From: Vanrija pseudolonga
Lineage: Eukaryota; Basidiomycota; Tremellomycetes; Trichosporonales; Trichosporonaceae
NCBI RefSeq assembly: GCF_020906515.1
Contig: NC_085856.1
Location: 1-64,000, forward strand
Direction: 5' to 3'
DNA length: 64,000 nt
Made by a program: the position numbers and the translations under genes. Shown piece after piece: positions 45,428-57,692 of the stretch. Positions within the stretch are counted from its first letter, which is position 1. Every line of letters begins with the position of its first letter. The notes under the pieces are model-generated. The model did not search any database and was not told where the DNA came from. It saw only the letters and a program-made list of their open reading frames with translations.

Positions 45428-46066
45428 TTACCCCTTGAAAGGACAGTGTGGATGGGAAGAATAGTCGCGTCCTGGTCGCTCGGTGTCCGCTTCGTTGGTA
45501 GCGCCAATAGACATCAGCACCCAACCCAGCGTTTCTCTTTGCATCCTTACCAAAGTCAATCCACACACAGTCCTTGAGGGCATGGTTTCATAGCGATTAT
45601 TATCTGTATCACTGTTGCTCGACACGACCTCGAGGCGGTGCCACCACCCCCGAGACAAGCCTAACGACTGGCATCAAACATGCATCTCCAATCAAGCTAG
45701 TGCCCAGTTTGCACGCCATGCTGAAGCAATCCTTTCGCGTCAAATCGCGTTGAAGGCGCGAGTTAGAAGAAGCCGCCGGTGACACAGGTCGAACTCGACT
45801 AGCGTGTAATAAGTAGCGATGACCCTATAGGTAGAGGATTAGATGAGAAGCAACAGAAGCCAATGCCAATGCCACTATCCACAGTGGAGCCCATGAGGTC
45901 GCCGAAAAACGCCTGGCGGGTGTCGTAAAGCTGAGCTTCTGGGAACCTCCGGCTGGTACTTTGTCACCGTGGTACTAGGTGCCGAGCTACCACCGCCGAT
46001 CCAGCCCCGGCCGCTGTGCTGTATATTGGCTGGTGGAACAGTCTCGACGTCCATGTCCTCGTCAGT
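45428..46066. other. OLE1 3' region and spacer
   Basis: No coding potential recognised. OLE1 and the endosulfine gene converge here. Confidence 0.4.
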
Positions 46067-47056
46067 TCAACGGTCCCCCGCGCTTGTATTGGCTGGCGCA
46101 GATGAGGTGTGCTTCATCGGATAGGAGGAAGGGAGTACGTCCCAATTCGCGTCTTGCAAAGTGATTTGCGATGGCCTACAGAGTGTCAGCACTTAAAGTA
46201 ACAGCAGCGAAGCGTGTTTGGAGAGCAGTTTGAACTGGCTGGCGCCAACATCTTTGGACAATACCTCATGAACAAGACAAGTGCCCTGTACAGCGCCAAA
46301 AAGTCTTACGTACCTATCTGAGCCTTGCGGATGATGAGGACCTGAAACGAATGATGGCTCCGCACGGGCTTGCATGCCAACACCCACAGCGGAGAGTGAT
46401 GCGCGGCGGTTTAAGCCGTCTTGGCAGGAGCCACCCACAATGGATAGAGGGGGTGGAGGGAAGGCGATGGGCTGTCCGGTAGGCGAGGAAGACATGTGAT
46501 CATGGGAAGGGAGTGCGGCGGGCGGAATTCTTAACGGTCAGGAAACTGTGAGAACAGTGGACATACCCTTCATGCGTTGGAATGGACGTCCCGAGAGACT
46601 GCACGGGGGGCACACCGGCCTTAGCCATCATATAGTCGCCCGAGTCAAAGTACTTTCGCTCCTGTGCGTGTCAGAACCGTCACATATCCTAGAGGAGATG
46701 CAACCAGTGGCTGATGGGAATGGTTATGAGATGCTGGGGCAGCGTTGGGGCAGCCATGACGGGGAGGTAAATGTGCCACCTTCCACTTCGGATGATAGCC
46801 TCACTTTGCGTATCTTGCTGAGCATGTTTTTCCCCGGCACCTTGCCATATAGTCTGAAAGCCTTCAGATCGTTCTCGCTCATTTGCTTCGGAGCTTGTTA
46901 GAAACGGAAATCTGGAAGCAGTAAAGGAAGGGCGCATGAAACCCACCAAGTCGTCCGACTTCTTCTGTGCAAGTCAGCAGGTGGCCGCAGAAATGCAGAC
47001 ATGTGGCGACAGTGACAGCTTGCTACACAACCACTGACCGTAATTTGAGGGTTCAT
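46067..47056 (-). CDS. IGO1-like: alpha-endosulfine/Igo1-type PP2A inhibitor
   Basis: Endosulfines, once phosphorylated by Greatwall/Rim15, inhibit PP2A-B55 and so control mitotic entry and quiescence. ATG 47056 begins an 18-bp first exon (MNPQIT), then a micro-exon giving KKSDDL, then APKQMSENDLKAFRLYGKVP and GKNMLSKIRK, an intron, and ERKYFDSGDYMMAKAGVPPV. FDSGDY with its phospho-serine is the signature of the family, and the preceding LYGK..K..L segment matches the conserved ENSA block. A later exon (about 46,310-46,530) is Pro- and Ser-rich and ends GPHHPQGSDR. The final exon is uncertain: splicing GTACGT at about 46,310 to the acceptor near 46,170 gives a Ser-rich end with a stop at 46067; reading through gives a stop at 46193. 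Introns are short with CTGAC-type branch sites. No break was seen. Confidence 0.85.
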
Positions 47057-47362
47057 GCTAGGCTGAGACTTGAAAAAGGTGAACGGAGGGGTGAGCTGGC
47101 GGAGAATGGGTGAGAAGTGATGGGACACCCAAAGGCGACAGGCGAAGAGCTTGCCGTCTGTGGAGACGAGTCAGACGACTATCAATGACCAGGAACTTGC
47201 CGCAGAACGTCTGCTGAAAGCCAATTCAATCACTGGAGGAGGACTCTAATGCTCGAGTCAAGAGGGGTTGGGGTTAACCGCCAAATGAGCTGGGCGAAGT
47301 TGGAGGAATTCTGACGGTGGAGGTCTTGTCGCCACCGGGAACTGTCAAACGTTGGCCAAAAA

Positions 47363-47789
47363 CGGCGGCTGTAGGGGGGCGGGAGGCTCCAAAGAGGCCA
47401 AGTGATATTTTGCCCACACAGTGCACAGTAGGAATGAGCTGGTTTACTGCGGTGGCGGCTTGGCTTGGAGGATCCTGTATTGGAGGGAGTTGGACGGGAG
47501 TTTTGCAGGTTGTTTCAGCAGGAAAGGCGATTTTTAGTGCCAACGGGGAAATCTTGCGAACGAAGAAAGGGCGAAGGGACAGGGAAGGGGGTAGTTAAAT
47601 TGGCTTCGGTGCTTCCTCTGCTGCCGCAGCATTGGAAGGGTGGTTGTTAGTAGTGCGTGGCTGGTGCAAGGGTCAATTCTCGCCACCGCTATCTGGGGGG
47701 CGGGTACTACTCTGATTATGACGTTCTATTGCCAACCGCATTTGTAGGTATGTCCGCTCCTCCAGAGTTAGACGTCGGCCCAGTGGGGC
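47363..47789 (+). repeat. dispersed repeat, copy B
   Basis: Second copy of the element at 39123-39506, in the same orientation 8.2 kb away. It keeps all shared blocks, including the best-conserved ctcgccaccgctatctgggg at about 47680. A possible third, very partial copy (ccaccgcggtctttgggg, about 49144) lies further right. Confidence 0.7.
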
Positions 47790-50561
47790 TCCACTGTGTT
47801 CACCGATCCCGGTCCTGGCTTGGACTTGGGTTCAAGAGAGTTTGGTAGACCTCGGGGAGTAGGGTATGCCATGTGGGAGTGAATTGCAATGTCAGGCAGA
47901 GGTTAGGTTTCAATATCAGGGACGGCTGCAGACACTCACCCTGCCTGCTGTCAGTCTCTGGAGACCGAGGCGAGGTTTTAGATCGCCTATTGGGAGTTGG
48001 GCCATCTCGAAACACGAGGTCACCTAGCCTAGCGATCCGCCGCTCATTGCAGCTATGATCGTGTACAGCCCACAGCTTCGTTTACGCACGAGGCCTGGAG
48101 GAGACAACAGCTTCTCTCGTTCGTCTTCACTTGTCTCTACCCAACCCGACCCTAACGCCGCCTGTGATGGTCTCTGCCTCGTCATTAGCCTCATCTTATC
48201 GAGGATACGTGCGAGGCGGCTGCGCAGACACGCTATTCGTGTGTGACGACGACAAAGAAGCGAACGAAGTTGTTGTGCCACCACAACACCAGGACATTAC
48301 AGCTTATCATCACAACCTGCATGTCACGCTATCTCTTTATCATCAAGCACATTACCTTTAGTGGCGCTTCGGGTGAGCGCATGCAATCCCACATGTTTGG
48401 GCACTTGCCAAAGATACTCGGGCTGAGCCGCTGTTTCGCAATGTCCACCAGGTCAAGGTGTGGGACGGCGTCATAACGGGTAGACCCGTTTGCTACAGAC
48501 CAAATCAAGCTCGTACTGCAGCCACGGCGAGCTGCCCCACTTTGTGCGCAATCTTCCGGTTTCCACAAGTTGAGAGGAAGCTCTCAACTTTGCACCTAAC
48601 CATAACAGCCAGAATCTCACATCCTGATGCGCTCATTACGGCTAGAGCCAGGCGTTGCGTCCTGACGAGCCCGATATGGCAGATGACAGATACCACAGTG
48701 CTTGCGAAGAAGAATCTCCTCCCCGTACGCCTTTTTGGTAGTCACGACGACTACAGTTGCGTGGAGGATTGTCACCTCGAAGGCCGTTTGACAGGCCACG
48801 TCAATCCAGACCGAGGACCAATGTCCAGAATGTTTCTATATGTGAGGAGCTGAGGGGCTCCTCTGCAGCCCTGACACTTAGGCCTTCGATGAGCCATCTT
48901 AGATGGAAATCTTGACATCGAGATCTCGATGAAGGCCGGGTGCAGTTGTCCGACGACGCGTTCGGACCGGACCACGCGAGGCCGAGCCATCACTCAACGC
49001 CTAACTAGCTGTCTGTAAATCATCGCCACCACCACCCTTGATACTTGCTTCATTCAGCACTACCTCCTACTCATAGCAGTGGTGCCTCACCATCACGTGC
49101 CCCCGCCCAGGCGACGGACGGAGGCGCGACTATACACTCTTACCACCGCGGTCTTTGGGGGGTCGCGATACTGGGGGGGTCCTTCAAGGGCTTTACACCT
49201 GCTGGTATCAATTGACGCCCCATCGTTCAGTTCAGAGCATTCATCCTGAGGACACCGTTTTTCGCAGCGCCAGCAGCAGCACTACCACCAGCAACACTGG
49301 GAGTCGCAGCGTGAGCAGCACTGGGGGCACAAACGGTGCAGCAATATGTGAATAGCGCGGCGCTCAGCACCCAGGTCGGCTTAGCGCCCCGAACTGCATT
49401 CCCTATCTGTGACGCCTCGCCATTGCCGCAACACTAGCAGAGGCAGAAGTTACAGCAAGCCCAGGCCCCATCTCTAACCCTCTCGCAACGTCAACTACGC
49501 CCTCAGCTATGGTGCGACGTCTCGCCTTCTACCGCCGCCGCCGCAGCACGGTCACGGCCCCCACAGCTCCCGCCCGCGCGTCCGCCGGCAGCTCCGTGCT
49601 TTTGAAGACCCCGACTGGAGCGCACATTGACCAAAAAGAATGCTGGCAACCGCTGCATCGCCCTGCCAATTCCTCTCGGGGGTGACGCCGGTCCATCTAG
49701 CAACGCACCAGCCTGTGCTTGTCCGCACAGTCCGTCGAAGCACCACCTCCGCCCGCCTCGGCGCCAGCTACACCATGGTCATACGCCGCCCTTTCAGCCT
49801 CGTATACGCATCACAGGCCCTCCCTCTACGCGACGGCCCCACCCGCGGTCGAGACACCCTCGGAGCTCGCCCAGGTCTATGCAACGTGTCTGAAGCCGCA
49901 CACCTCTTGAGCTACATCCAACGGCTTCTTAACTCAGTATACGTCCCCATCAATCGACAATAGGAGTGAGGTCGCCTGGAATTCTGTGAATGCTGAGCCC
50001 CCTGGAAGTGAAGACATGTTGATTCTCCGTACTTCTCAGGTTGCCAGCCAAGTGAGAGCTCTGATTCCTCCGACCCGTTAAGCTAACGTCAGGATGCATG
50101 ACCTGTTTTACCTTCCAGCTGGTTACAGGTGGTGCAGAGAGTGGCTATGAGAAGTGTTACGGTAGCGCTGACGGCATGCCTGGCTCGGCCAGGCTGGCCT
50201 GGCCTGCCCCAGTGCGAGAAAGGAAGGCTAGACACCCCCAGGAGGTTAGAGAGTCCCCAACGATTCCGTCAGTCCATCAGTTATAAGAGAACGCCATAGA
50301 AACCCCGGAAGTTCATCGCCTGTTTCCAACAAGAAGTTCAAGGTAGTGTGCTGCCGAGGGCAAGAAGGTCATTGTGAACTCTCGAGCACATCGGGCTTGG
50401 CTCGTGGCCTGCTCACCCACCTTTGCACTTATGGTAGCGACATCTACTGGCCGGGTTATACGTTCAAACAAGACATAGAGACCAACATCATCGCAACCAA
50501 ATTCTCTGGCCAAACCCACAGGACCTCTGACTGGTTACTCCTCACCACTCCCCAACCCACC
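47790..50561. other. gene-poor stretch with weak coding traces
   Basis: A minus-strand trace near 48617-48799 contains HCGICHLPYRAR, a possible decayed zinc-binding motif. A plus-strand stretch near 49260-49340 is Gln/His-rich (QRQQQHYHQQHW), and 49650-49910 encodes Pro/Ala-rich peptides in more than one frame. None gives a defensible gene model. Confidence 0.35.
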
Positions 50562-51168
50562 ATGTCCACTGCAACAGCGACCTCTTCGTACTGGACCCTC
50601 TCCGACGTCTCCCACCGCCCCGTCGTCCCCTGCGTAAGTGTCTTCCCAACCGACTACTGTCTCACTTTCTCCCAGTGTCGCGCTCGACCAGCAGAGCCAT
50701 CGCAAACAGCCCTGCAAGTAACTCATTGTCTCTGGCATCAGGCCCCACCCTCACGCTGGACCACGACCATTTCCACATGGTCTACAAGGCGATCATCGAG
50801 TACGCCATCGTTGACCCCGCAGCTCACAGCTTACTGAGCCCGGTGAACAAGGCTCTCCGGGAGCGAGTTGATGCAGTCAGCGCTCAAGACATCCGATCCG
50901 CCTGAAGCCCACTTGGAGAGACTGCGCTTCGGCCCAGGCGACCGCTCCCAACAATCTTCCTAACCTACCCTCATCACTCGAGAGCCATTCCCCCCTTAGT
51001 ATGGGACGAGGGCATACCAGAGACGCAGGCGCGGGTCAAGGCGCTGATCAGGAGGCACACCATCGTTTTCGACGAGCCAGGAGTACTCCCCCGACAGTTT
51101 GAGTCGCTCGTCGTGGCCATCATGGACGAGGTCCAGCCCGAGTTACGTCCCACTCCGACTCGGCGCGC
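50562..51168 (+). pseudogene. F-box-like hypothetical protein remnant
   Basis: ATG 50562 (MSTATATSSYWTLSDVSHRP) runs to a good donor at 50634 (TGC|GTAAGT) with an acceptor at 50675. The following segment encodes LDHDHFHMVYKAIIEYAIVD, then LLSPVNKALRERVDAV, the kind of helix pair found in the short F-box-like domain of many Tremellomycete hypothetical proteins. The segment is not in the phase the splice gives. A further coding trace, ARVKALIRRHTIVFDEPGVL and RQFESLVVAIMDEV (51,000-51,140), lies after two stops. Probably a decayed member of a lineage-expanded family. Confidence 0.4.
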
Positions 51169-51903
51169 ACGACCGCCGCGAGGTCAAAGCGTATCTCGGT
51201 GTTGTGGAGTGTCCTATTTGTTTCTTGGTGAGTGAATCATGTGTGCAAATGATGTCACTTCACGTCTCGCGATTTGTGCAGCAGCTGTACATCTGGCGCA
51301 TTCTTGCATGTGCCACTGGGTAACCCAGTCCAGAGCTAACCCGCCAAACATCAACACGGCGCTATGCTGCGAGCAGCCGCTCTGCACTGAATATTTTGTT
51401 CAGATGAAGTGTAGCGAGGCGACAGTCACGCATCTCGAGTCGGAATCGGCTTGCTGTCCGTACTGCATGGAGTCCGACCTTTTGTGTCATCTGCCAACGC
51501 CCATCACCGAAAAGAGTCTCGCCGGGTATCGTCTCATCCCTGGGCGACAACCGGCCAAGCGGGTGGACCATGCTTGTCGGCAAGTCTTCGTCCCGTCGCT
51601 CGTCGTCGGCCACCTACCTATTGGTGTCGTGGAAGAGCAACTTCAGCTCCAACGCCTCCAAGCTGCTGTCCAACATTTCCGGTAGCCGCAGCCGTGCCAA
51701 CTCGAAGAGCAGAATTCACTTTGCGCCGCAATCTTATATGCGGGGGTGGATGTTTCATGACGTCATGGCGTCGCGGTTGCGCTCGCTGGGTGGGCAGAGC
51801 GTCCACCTGCATGGCGGGGTCAATTTGTTTGGCCTAGTGTTGGGTCCATTCCGTTGGATGCAGTCGTGCCGTAAGGCATTCAACGCCACCCAACCACGTC
51901 CTA
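51169..51903 (+). pseudogene. SIP5-type zinc-finger protein fragment
   Basis: Coding begins REVKAYLGVVECPICFL, then an intron with a GTGAGT donor at 51232, then NPPNINTALCCEQPLCTEYF and VQMKCSEATVTHLESESACC PYC (about 51,340-51,470). The CPIC..CC.QP.C..C.....CPYC pattern with 'PPNIN' and 'THLE' is that of fungal Sip5 proteins, a RING-like family linked to Snf1/Reg1 glucose signalling in yeast. The usual YYP after CPICFL is missing and one conserved cysteine (CTEC) reads CTEY. A frameshift sits at a TTTT run near 51,479; beyond it the frame encodes VIxQRPSPKRVSPG and a Ser-rich tail up to about 51,903. The N-terminal half of the protein was not found. Confidence 0.6.
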
Positions 51904-51994
51904 GAGCGCAAGCAATACCATTCCCATCATCACTTCAATCACATTCGACGTTTGTCAACTCTACACTTCTTCACAAAACACCACAAACGCCAAC

Positions 51995-52476
51995 ATGAGA
52001 AATGTCGTCCAGCTCTCGCGCGCCGTCGCGCGCCACGCGAGCGTGCGCGGGCTATCTACTTCCGCGGTACGTTTGCTCACCACTTCCTCGGTTCGTGGTT
52101 GCTGACTCGACTAGACCACCCGCGGCAAGACGTACGAGCGCAACTACGAGGTCGACCCCGGATGGGATCACAAAGATGCTGTGGGTGTCACTGGCTGCCG
52201 ACGCTGGGGCTGTGCTGATATTGCAGACGGCCTCTGAAGCCGCTGTCAAGGCTGACAACGACCCGGCGTTGCCCAACAAACCTCATGCTGAGCTGCAGGC
52301 GGAGACTGCTTGGCGTGAGTGACGAGCAAAGGGAAGGATGAGGGCGGATTTCTGACGCTCACTCGTTCGCAGAACTCACCCACCAGCGCCGTGTCCAGAA
52401 CGAAAAGGATGAGGCCAAGGCCCACATCCAGACTGAGAGTGAGGCTGAAGTGGGGGCCGACCAGGGCAAGAAATAA
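51995..52476 (+). CDS. small mitochondrial protein, four exons
   Basis: Exons are 51995-52066, 52115-52180, 52227-52314 and 52373-52476, with all introns GT..AG and 46-58 bp long. The product is about 109 residues. It starts MRNVVQLSRAVARHASVRGL and LSTSA, a basic amphipathic presequence with a typical matrix-protease site, so it is probably imported into mitochondria. The mature part (GKTYERNYEVDPGWDHKDA, then NDPALPNKPHAELQAETAWQ) is acidic and charged, with no known domain; small conserved fungal mitochondrial proteins of this kind are common. The clean splice chain and the conserved-looking presequence support a working gene. Confidence 0.8.
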
Positions 52477-54786
52477 GCTAGAAAGGTTGAGGGAAGGAAA
52501 GTATCGACTGGGGATATGCATCGGTGCTGAAAATGTGACCTTCTCGACATACTACTCGTCGCCGTCCTCGCCTTCGTCATGGTACTTCCAGTGTCTTCTG
52601 CACAGTGCAGTTGAGGCCGCTTTCACAGCTTCGAAATGATGTGGAGACCCACGCCAATCGGGCAATGTTCCAACCGAAATAACCTTCAAGGGAGGCGCTG
52701 ATGTACTCACTGTTCTGAGCCGTCTTGTGAATAAACAACCTTCGAGCACCCTTCGAGCGCTGTTTTCCTCTTTCTTCGTTTCGGGTGCAATGGATGGCGA
52801 TGTCATTGTGGAACGCACGATTTGTAGTTATTTTTCGGGCTCCATTCTGCACAAATAGACACTTGCGTGGCCGCAAACCGCCAACTCCAAAGCAATAACG
52901 AGCTTTCGTCTTTAATATGCCATTGAGGAAAAGTGGCCTGAACAAGCCGTTCACAAATTGCGAAGCATATCCGTTTCACTGTGAGCATCGAAGACTCCAC
53001 ATTACGCATTTGGGACCTTCGACAATCGCTCAAGCCCTTTGTCCAAGTTGTGATCAACCCCCTCCCCTCACCCTGAGACTAGATGCCAGCTTAGTGGAGA
53101 GTGGCTATCCTGCGGTGGCGCGGAGGTGCCGAAACGTCCTTTCCTTGTTGTGACGGCAGCGCTCCCAACCGGCGTGGTCCTACCTCGGAGCACCCATTAG
53201 GTCTCAACCATTAAAACCAGCTCATTAGGAATCGTCTTATTCGACACCACTGATTCAAGGAGGCATCCTTTCGACACCACTGTTTAGGAATTGGGAATCA
53301 GCCATTAGGTTTCACGGGTAAAGACGCAGGTAGGCTGGCCGAGGACCACAAAGAGTAGGGGGCAGCCCCGGTTGAACGCATGTGTAGGGTCCGCCCCGGC
53401 CGCCATGGGATTTGTCGTTGTCCTCGCGACGCCGTGTTCGGGCTCGACATGTTGGTTCCAGTGCGCGGCCTCCGCCTAGGCCTTTGACTCCTCTGCAGCT
53501 CGTGTCAAGATCGACGATGAGTGGGCTGGTCCCGCTGCGCGATAGACCTACAAGCAGCAGCACACGCCTAATGACCCAGCACAGGGCACCTATCATCTGG
53601 GCAGCATGGGCAACATAGATCCAGGGAGTCTAGTGGGGTCCCATGTGGGGCAAGGCCATGTTGGTCGAGGTTCCCCGGCCCGGGGTACAATGGCATCCAT
53701 CACTTGGTATCCATTCGCTGTACTCTTGATCAATCCAGGCGGGGAGCAATAGTCAGTGGGCAACTCCGGGGCATTTGCATCGGGCTACTCCTTGCATTCT
53801 CCATATTTCAGCTATTCTTCCACGGAACGCAGGGCCATGGTCCATTCATGACGGGACAAGGGCGGTCGGACTGCGGCTCACCTCATTCCGCCCACTGTGC
53901 CTGCTGCGGAGCATCCCCCAGCATCCTGCCCAGTGGAAGACGAGCTGAGCTGGTGCCTCAGGTCAATGGGTACATCCGAGCACTGTCCCAGTCCGCCTAC
54001 TCTCACACGTTCGACATGTGTGTCTACACTAAACGCAATGTCCATACCAGGTGCTTGCGTTCTCCACTCGCTATCTTCGTTGTCGGACACCAAGGTGACT
54101 CTGTGGCTTGGGGGTCAGGGTCATGTAAATCAGATCTGACCGACGACAGTCAACACGGGTCATTGCAGTTCACAGTATCCGGGTATACAAGGGGCTCCTG
54201 CTAACTTCGTCCAGCTGTGGTCCACGTCCCAACCTGATCAGCCGACGGAATATTCACCGTAAGCGTTCAGTCGCTTCCACTCCAGTCAGACGCTGAGGGC
54301 GGGACGATTGGCGGTGGGTTGGCACCGGCCGCAGTCAACGACCAAGTGTCGGACCGGATGTTCCGTGTGACTGGCCTGTCCGCTCTTCCTCTCAACATGC
54401 CCTGTGGGCGATTGGCGTCATCACTTGTCCGGTATAGCCGTCGACTCGCGATTCTTGGCGTCAGTCGTGTGCTGCCAGTGTGTGACCACACCTCGCCTGA
54501 CAACCATCGTCGCCTAGGGGATCAAACTCGGTCGCCCAGCCCATTTTGGGCCACTCGAAAGCGCGACGCGGCTACTGCAACCCTGAACATCAACTTCAAC
54601 AGAGTCTGCTGTAAAGCATTACGGGTTGTAGGGGGGGAGGGGAGTGGGACGAAAGCGAAACTGCCCATGTGGGACGAAAATAAAACTGTCCATGTGCAGC
54701 CTGCACATGGACTAAGGTAAGAGTTGATCACCGATTAATCCACTTCCTGACCGCGAAAACGACTAGACTCGCGGGACTGCCGGCAG
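52477..54786. other. no gene supported
   Basis: Frames at 52577-52954 (-), 53704-54204 (+) and 54319-54720 (+) show no domain or splice chain. At 54635-54693 there is an imperfect 25-bp tandem duplication (tgggacgaaa..aaactg.ccatg), followed directly by a 12-bp perfect palindrome. Confidence 0.35.
54688..54712. repeat. perfect 12-bp inverted repeat
   Basis: gtccatgtgcag and its complement ctgcacatggac are separated by a single C. It lies 75 bp beyond the 3' end of the CPL1-like gene and could form a strong hairpin or cruciform, or help end transcription. Confidence 0.85.
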
Positions 54787-55877
54787 TTACCAGAAAGGCT
54801 GACACTGCCCCTCCACGCACGTGTACTGCTGATCGTGGGTGGAGAGAGTGTCGCAGCTGGGGGTGTTAGCGTCCCGAGGACATGGAGGGTGACCCACTTG
54901 AGTCCAAGAGGCTGCGTCGAGTTGTCAAAATAGCCGTTGACGCAACCGCCACACGACTCGAGCTCTGAACGAGTGTCGAGGCACTGCGGTCAGTCGACGT
55001 GTTCGGCTCGGCGCTTACCTCGTAGCCCTCCGATGAGTTTGCAACTTTGCAAGCTGACAGAGCTCCAGGGCAATACGCATTGGGGTCAGCCAACACACGC
55101 TTCCTCCGAGCGAATCCAGAAGCGGCTGCCTGGAGCGAGTGCGCAAAGACCTGGCGCCGCGTTAAGTCTGCGACACAGCACGCGACTTACAAATACGCTG
55201 CCCTGTTGACAGCCCTGGAAAGACGTGCCACCGGGAACCAAGTAGGAGTTGGAGCAGAAGCAGTTCCACTGGTTGAAGGCGATCTACTTAGGTCAGCGCA
55301 GGGACTACCTTGGAACTTACGTTTGCGTACACGTACGCATATGTCGAGGTTGCACACTGAATATAACAGTCAACAGGGGTGGTAATGACCTTGTACGAGC
55401 CCAAAGGGATGTTGACGCTGGGCTGGGCGTAGCATGTTGAATAACCCGACACAAACGAGGTGGTGCTATCCCAGTACTGCCAAGTGTTGTGTGGGCACGA
55501 TTGACAGCCAGGGGGCACCTGGTTCGTGGACGTGCATCCTACCGTATTGGAGCCGGTCAGCAGGGAGCTGGGGGTAGACCAGGCCGTGGGAGCACAAGCG
55601 CATCCCTGGGTGTCAAAATTCCAAAAGAAGTATGGTTGGTTCTGAGTCTTGCAGGTGGACTGCACGCCGTGAGCCATGTGGCGACCGAAGAACAATTGTG
55701 GCTTACTGAGCAGCCAAGGAAGGTGAAGAGGCCAGGCTGCACCGTGGACTGCGGGGTGGCGGCAGCATAACATCCCAAGAAGGTGGGTGGGCCACTTTGG
55801 CTGGTGAAGCCGGGAGGGGCCTGCGCGAGGACCGACCCCGCGAACACAGTAAGAAGAGCCACCGGGAATGCGAGCAT
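54787..55877 (-). CDS. CPL1-like: CPL1-like secreted cysteine-rich protein with WSC-like N-terminus
   Basis: ATG 55877 gives MLAFPVALLTVFAGSVLAQA, a clear signal peptide. A WSC-like part follows (PPTFLGCYAA; TQNQPYFFWNFDTQGCACAP) with an intron between them, then GCTSTNQVPPGCQSCP and CYIQCATSTYAYVYAN, and an exon with WNCFCSNSYLVPGG. After two further introns come the CPL1-type blocks CPGALSACKVANSSEGYE and CLDTRSELESCGGCVNGYFD, and the end YTCVEGQCQPFW. CPL1-domain proteins are secreted by Tremellomycetes and affect capsule and virulence traits in Cryptococcus; WSC parts bind wall carbohydrate. One base seems to be missing in a G run near 54,895 (after PLGLK), since the cysteine-rich end CPRDANTPSCDTLS is in the next frame. 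With that exception the gene reads cleanly to TAA at 54787. Confidence 0.7.
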
Positions 55878-57692
55878 GGTAGAAAGACGATGGAGAAAAG
55901 ATTTGCGGCAGTGGCACAATGTGAAAGCAGATTTATACAAATGCAACTGGGTGGGGAGGACGGAGGGCAGGTCGATTTTCTGTCCATGTGCCACTGTTTA
56001 CTCAAATGTGCCTCTCCCTAACAGGGAGAGGGTAGATTACGGCGGCCGTCAAGTCATGGCTACGATAAGTGCTGCTGGTTCTAGAGCTGCACCACACAAC
56101 TCGTCAGGGCTCGTGCCCGTTGACCAAGCAAGAGTTGCCTCTCCTGGTTGACTCGTTTCTATATTGTAGCCCAGGGTTGTGACCCATCGGGTTGGTCGCT
56201 GCCTTTGAGCCCGACTGCGTCCTGACGAGGCTCGAGTGGAGGGCTGCGGCGTAGACATTGTTCAGACGCGATGTTTGGTTCATCCAGGGAGAGCTCCCCT
56301 CGACCTGGAAGCCGAAGAGTTTTCTGCAGTGCCTTGCCTGTCCTCAATTGGTCTCGGTGAGTGAGCAGTACCGAGACGCGAGGCTTGAAGAGTGGTATCG
56401 GATTGATCACCAGCTGCCTTAGGCGGAGGAAACTGAGGCTGTGAGGTCCTCGTGGGGGCGGCTCTATCAGCATCCGTCGACCTTGCGATCTCGACCAGAA
56501 TTCCCTGTGCGGAGGGTGAAGAAGGCACAGCTCTGGAATGCCGAGGGTATGCTCCTGAAGGCCGCGCGTCCTGTAAGGGTCCGGCCATGTCATATGATTG
56601 CTCCCGGTCTGGGTTCAGAGTATGAGTGAGCGGTGAGGGGAGGTTTGTTGATTCAGTGAACAGGGAGGCTGACTCTGCGCGGTCAGCGGCGTGTCATTGT
56701 CTGCTCTGATCGTGGTAGCTGGATGCTGTGGGCCACAACGAGGGAGTTCAAAGAGAGTTCTACAGTGGTTCTGAAGCCGATCGATCACCAAGGTCACAGA
56801 TTGCGGTGGTGGCTTGATAACAGACACCGAAGGCGAAATCGGGCGTTCCTTGCGGGGTTGGTCTCGCCCGAAGCAAGCCAACATCGACGGGGTGCATAGG
56901 CATAGCACCCCCGACCTTTCGATGGCTTGGGAGCGCGGACCAGAGACGGGCAAGAGGCAAGGGCCATCCCAGGGTACAGCATGGGGGGAAGCGTGTGATC
57001 GTCACCTCACAGGGACATCCTGCAGACTGGAACGGTGAGGCCAGAGTGTTGGAAGATTTCTGACCCCTGAGGAATGTACTACAAATTCAGCAGATACTAC
57101 AAATTCAGCAGATGCACTTTGGTATTCGAAATAGACTGTGCTGGGTACCAATCGGCTTGCTTTCGCGTCAGACAATGGGCGGTGTTTGCTCCCACCCGAG
57201 GTGTTGAGGTAGATCGAGTCCAAGCATTGTTGTACGCGCTGGGCATGCGTTCAGGTCCGCCGGTGGACCAGAGTTCTCAGCTCTTGGCTACCCGCAACGT
57301 CTCCAAACACCCTTTGGGATGTCGACGGCTAAGGCTGGCTTGCGGTTCAATGGCACGGCGACTGCGCTAGACTCATTTTTGTTGGGAGGTCCGCGTCCAG
57401 CGCTACAAGGTACGATTCCCAGCCCTGCGACCTGCGGGCGATGTAGAGATCCTGCCATTTTGGGGTACGACCAGTGCTGTGAACGACTGGGACAGTCAGC
57501 CGCCTGGGCAGAGTGCATGTCATACCCGTTTTCGTTTGCATTCAGCCTTGGCATCGAAGGTGTCGTGTCGCTTTGCCAGAAGAGGGGAAGGGAGGGTGCG
57601 CCATGTTGGGAATCAGTAAGCGGTTCGGCTGCAGCCAATGGAACGGTGTGGGTTCTAATGTGTGTGCGTGACCAGCGGAGAAGACATGGCCG
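55878..57692. other. no gene supported
   Basis: Minus frames at 56159-56593 and 57288-57638 are open but unrecognised. An 18-bp perfect duplication (tactacaaattcagcaga) is at 57077-57112. Confidence 0.35.
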
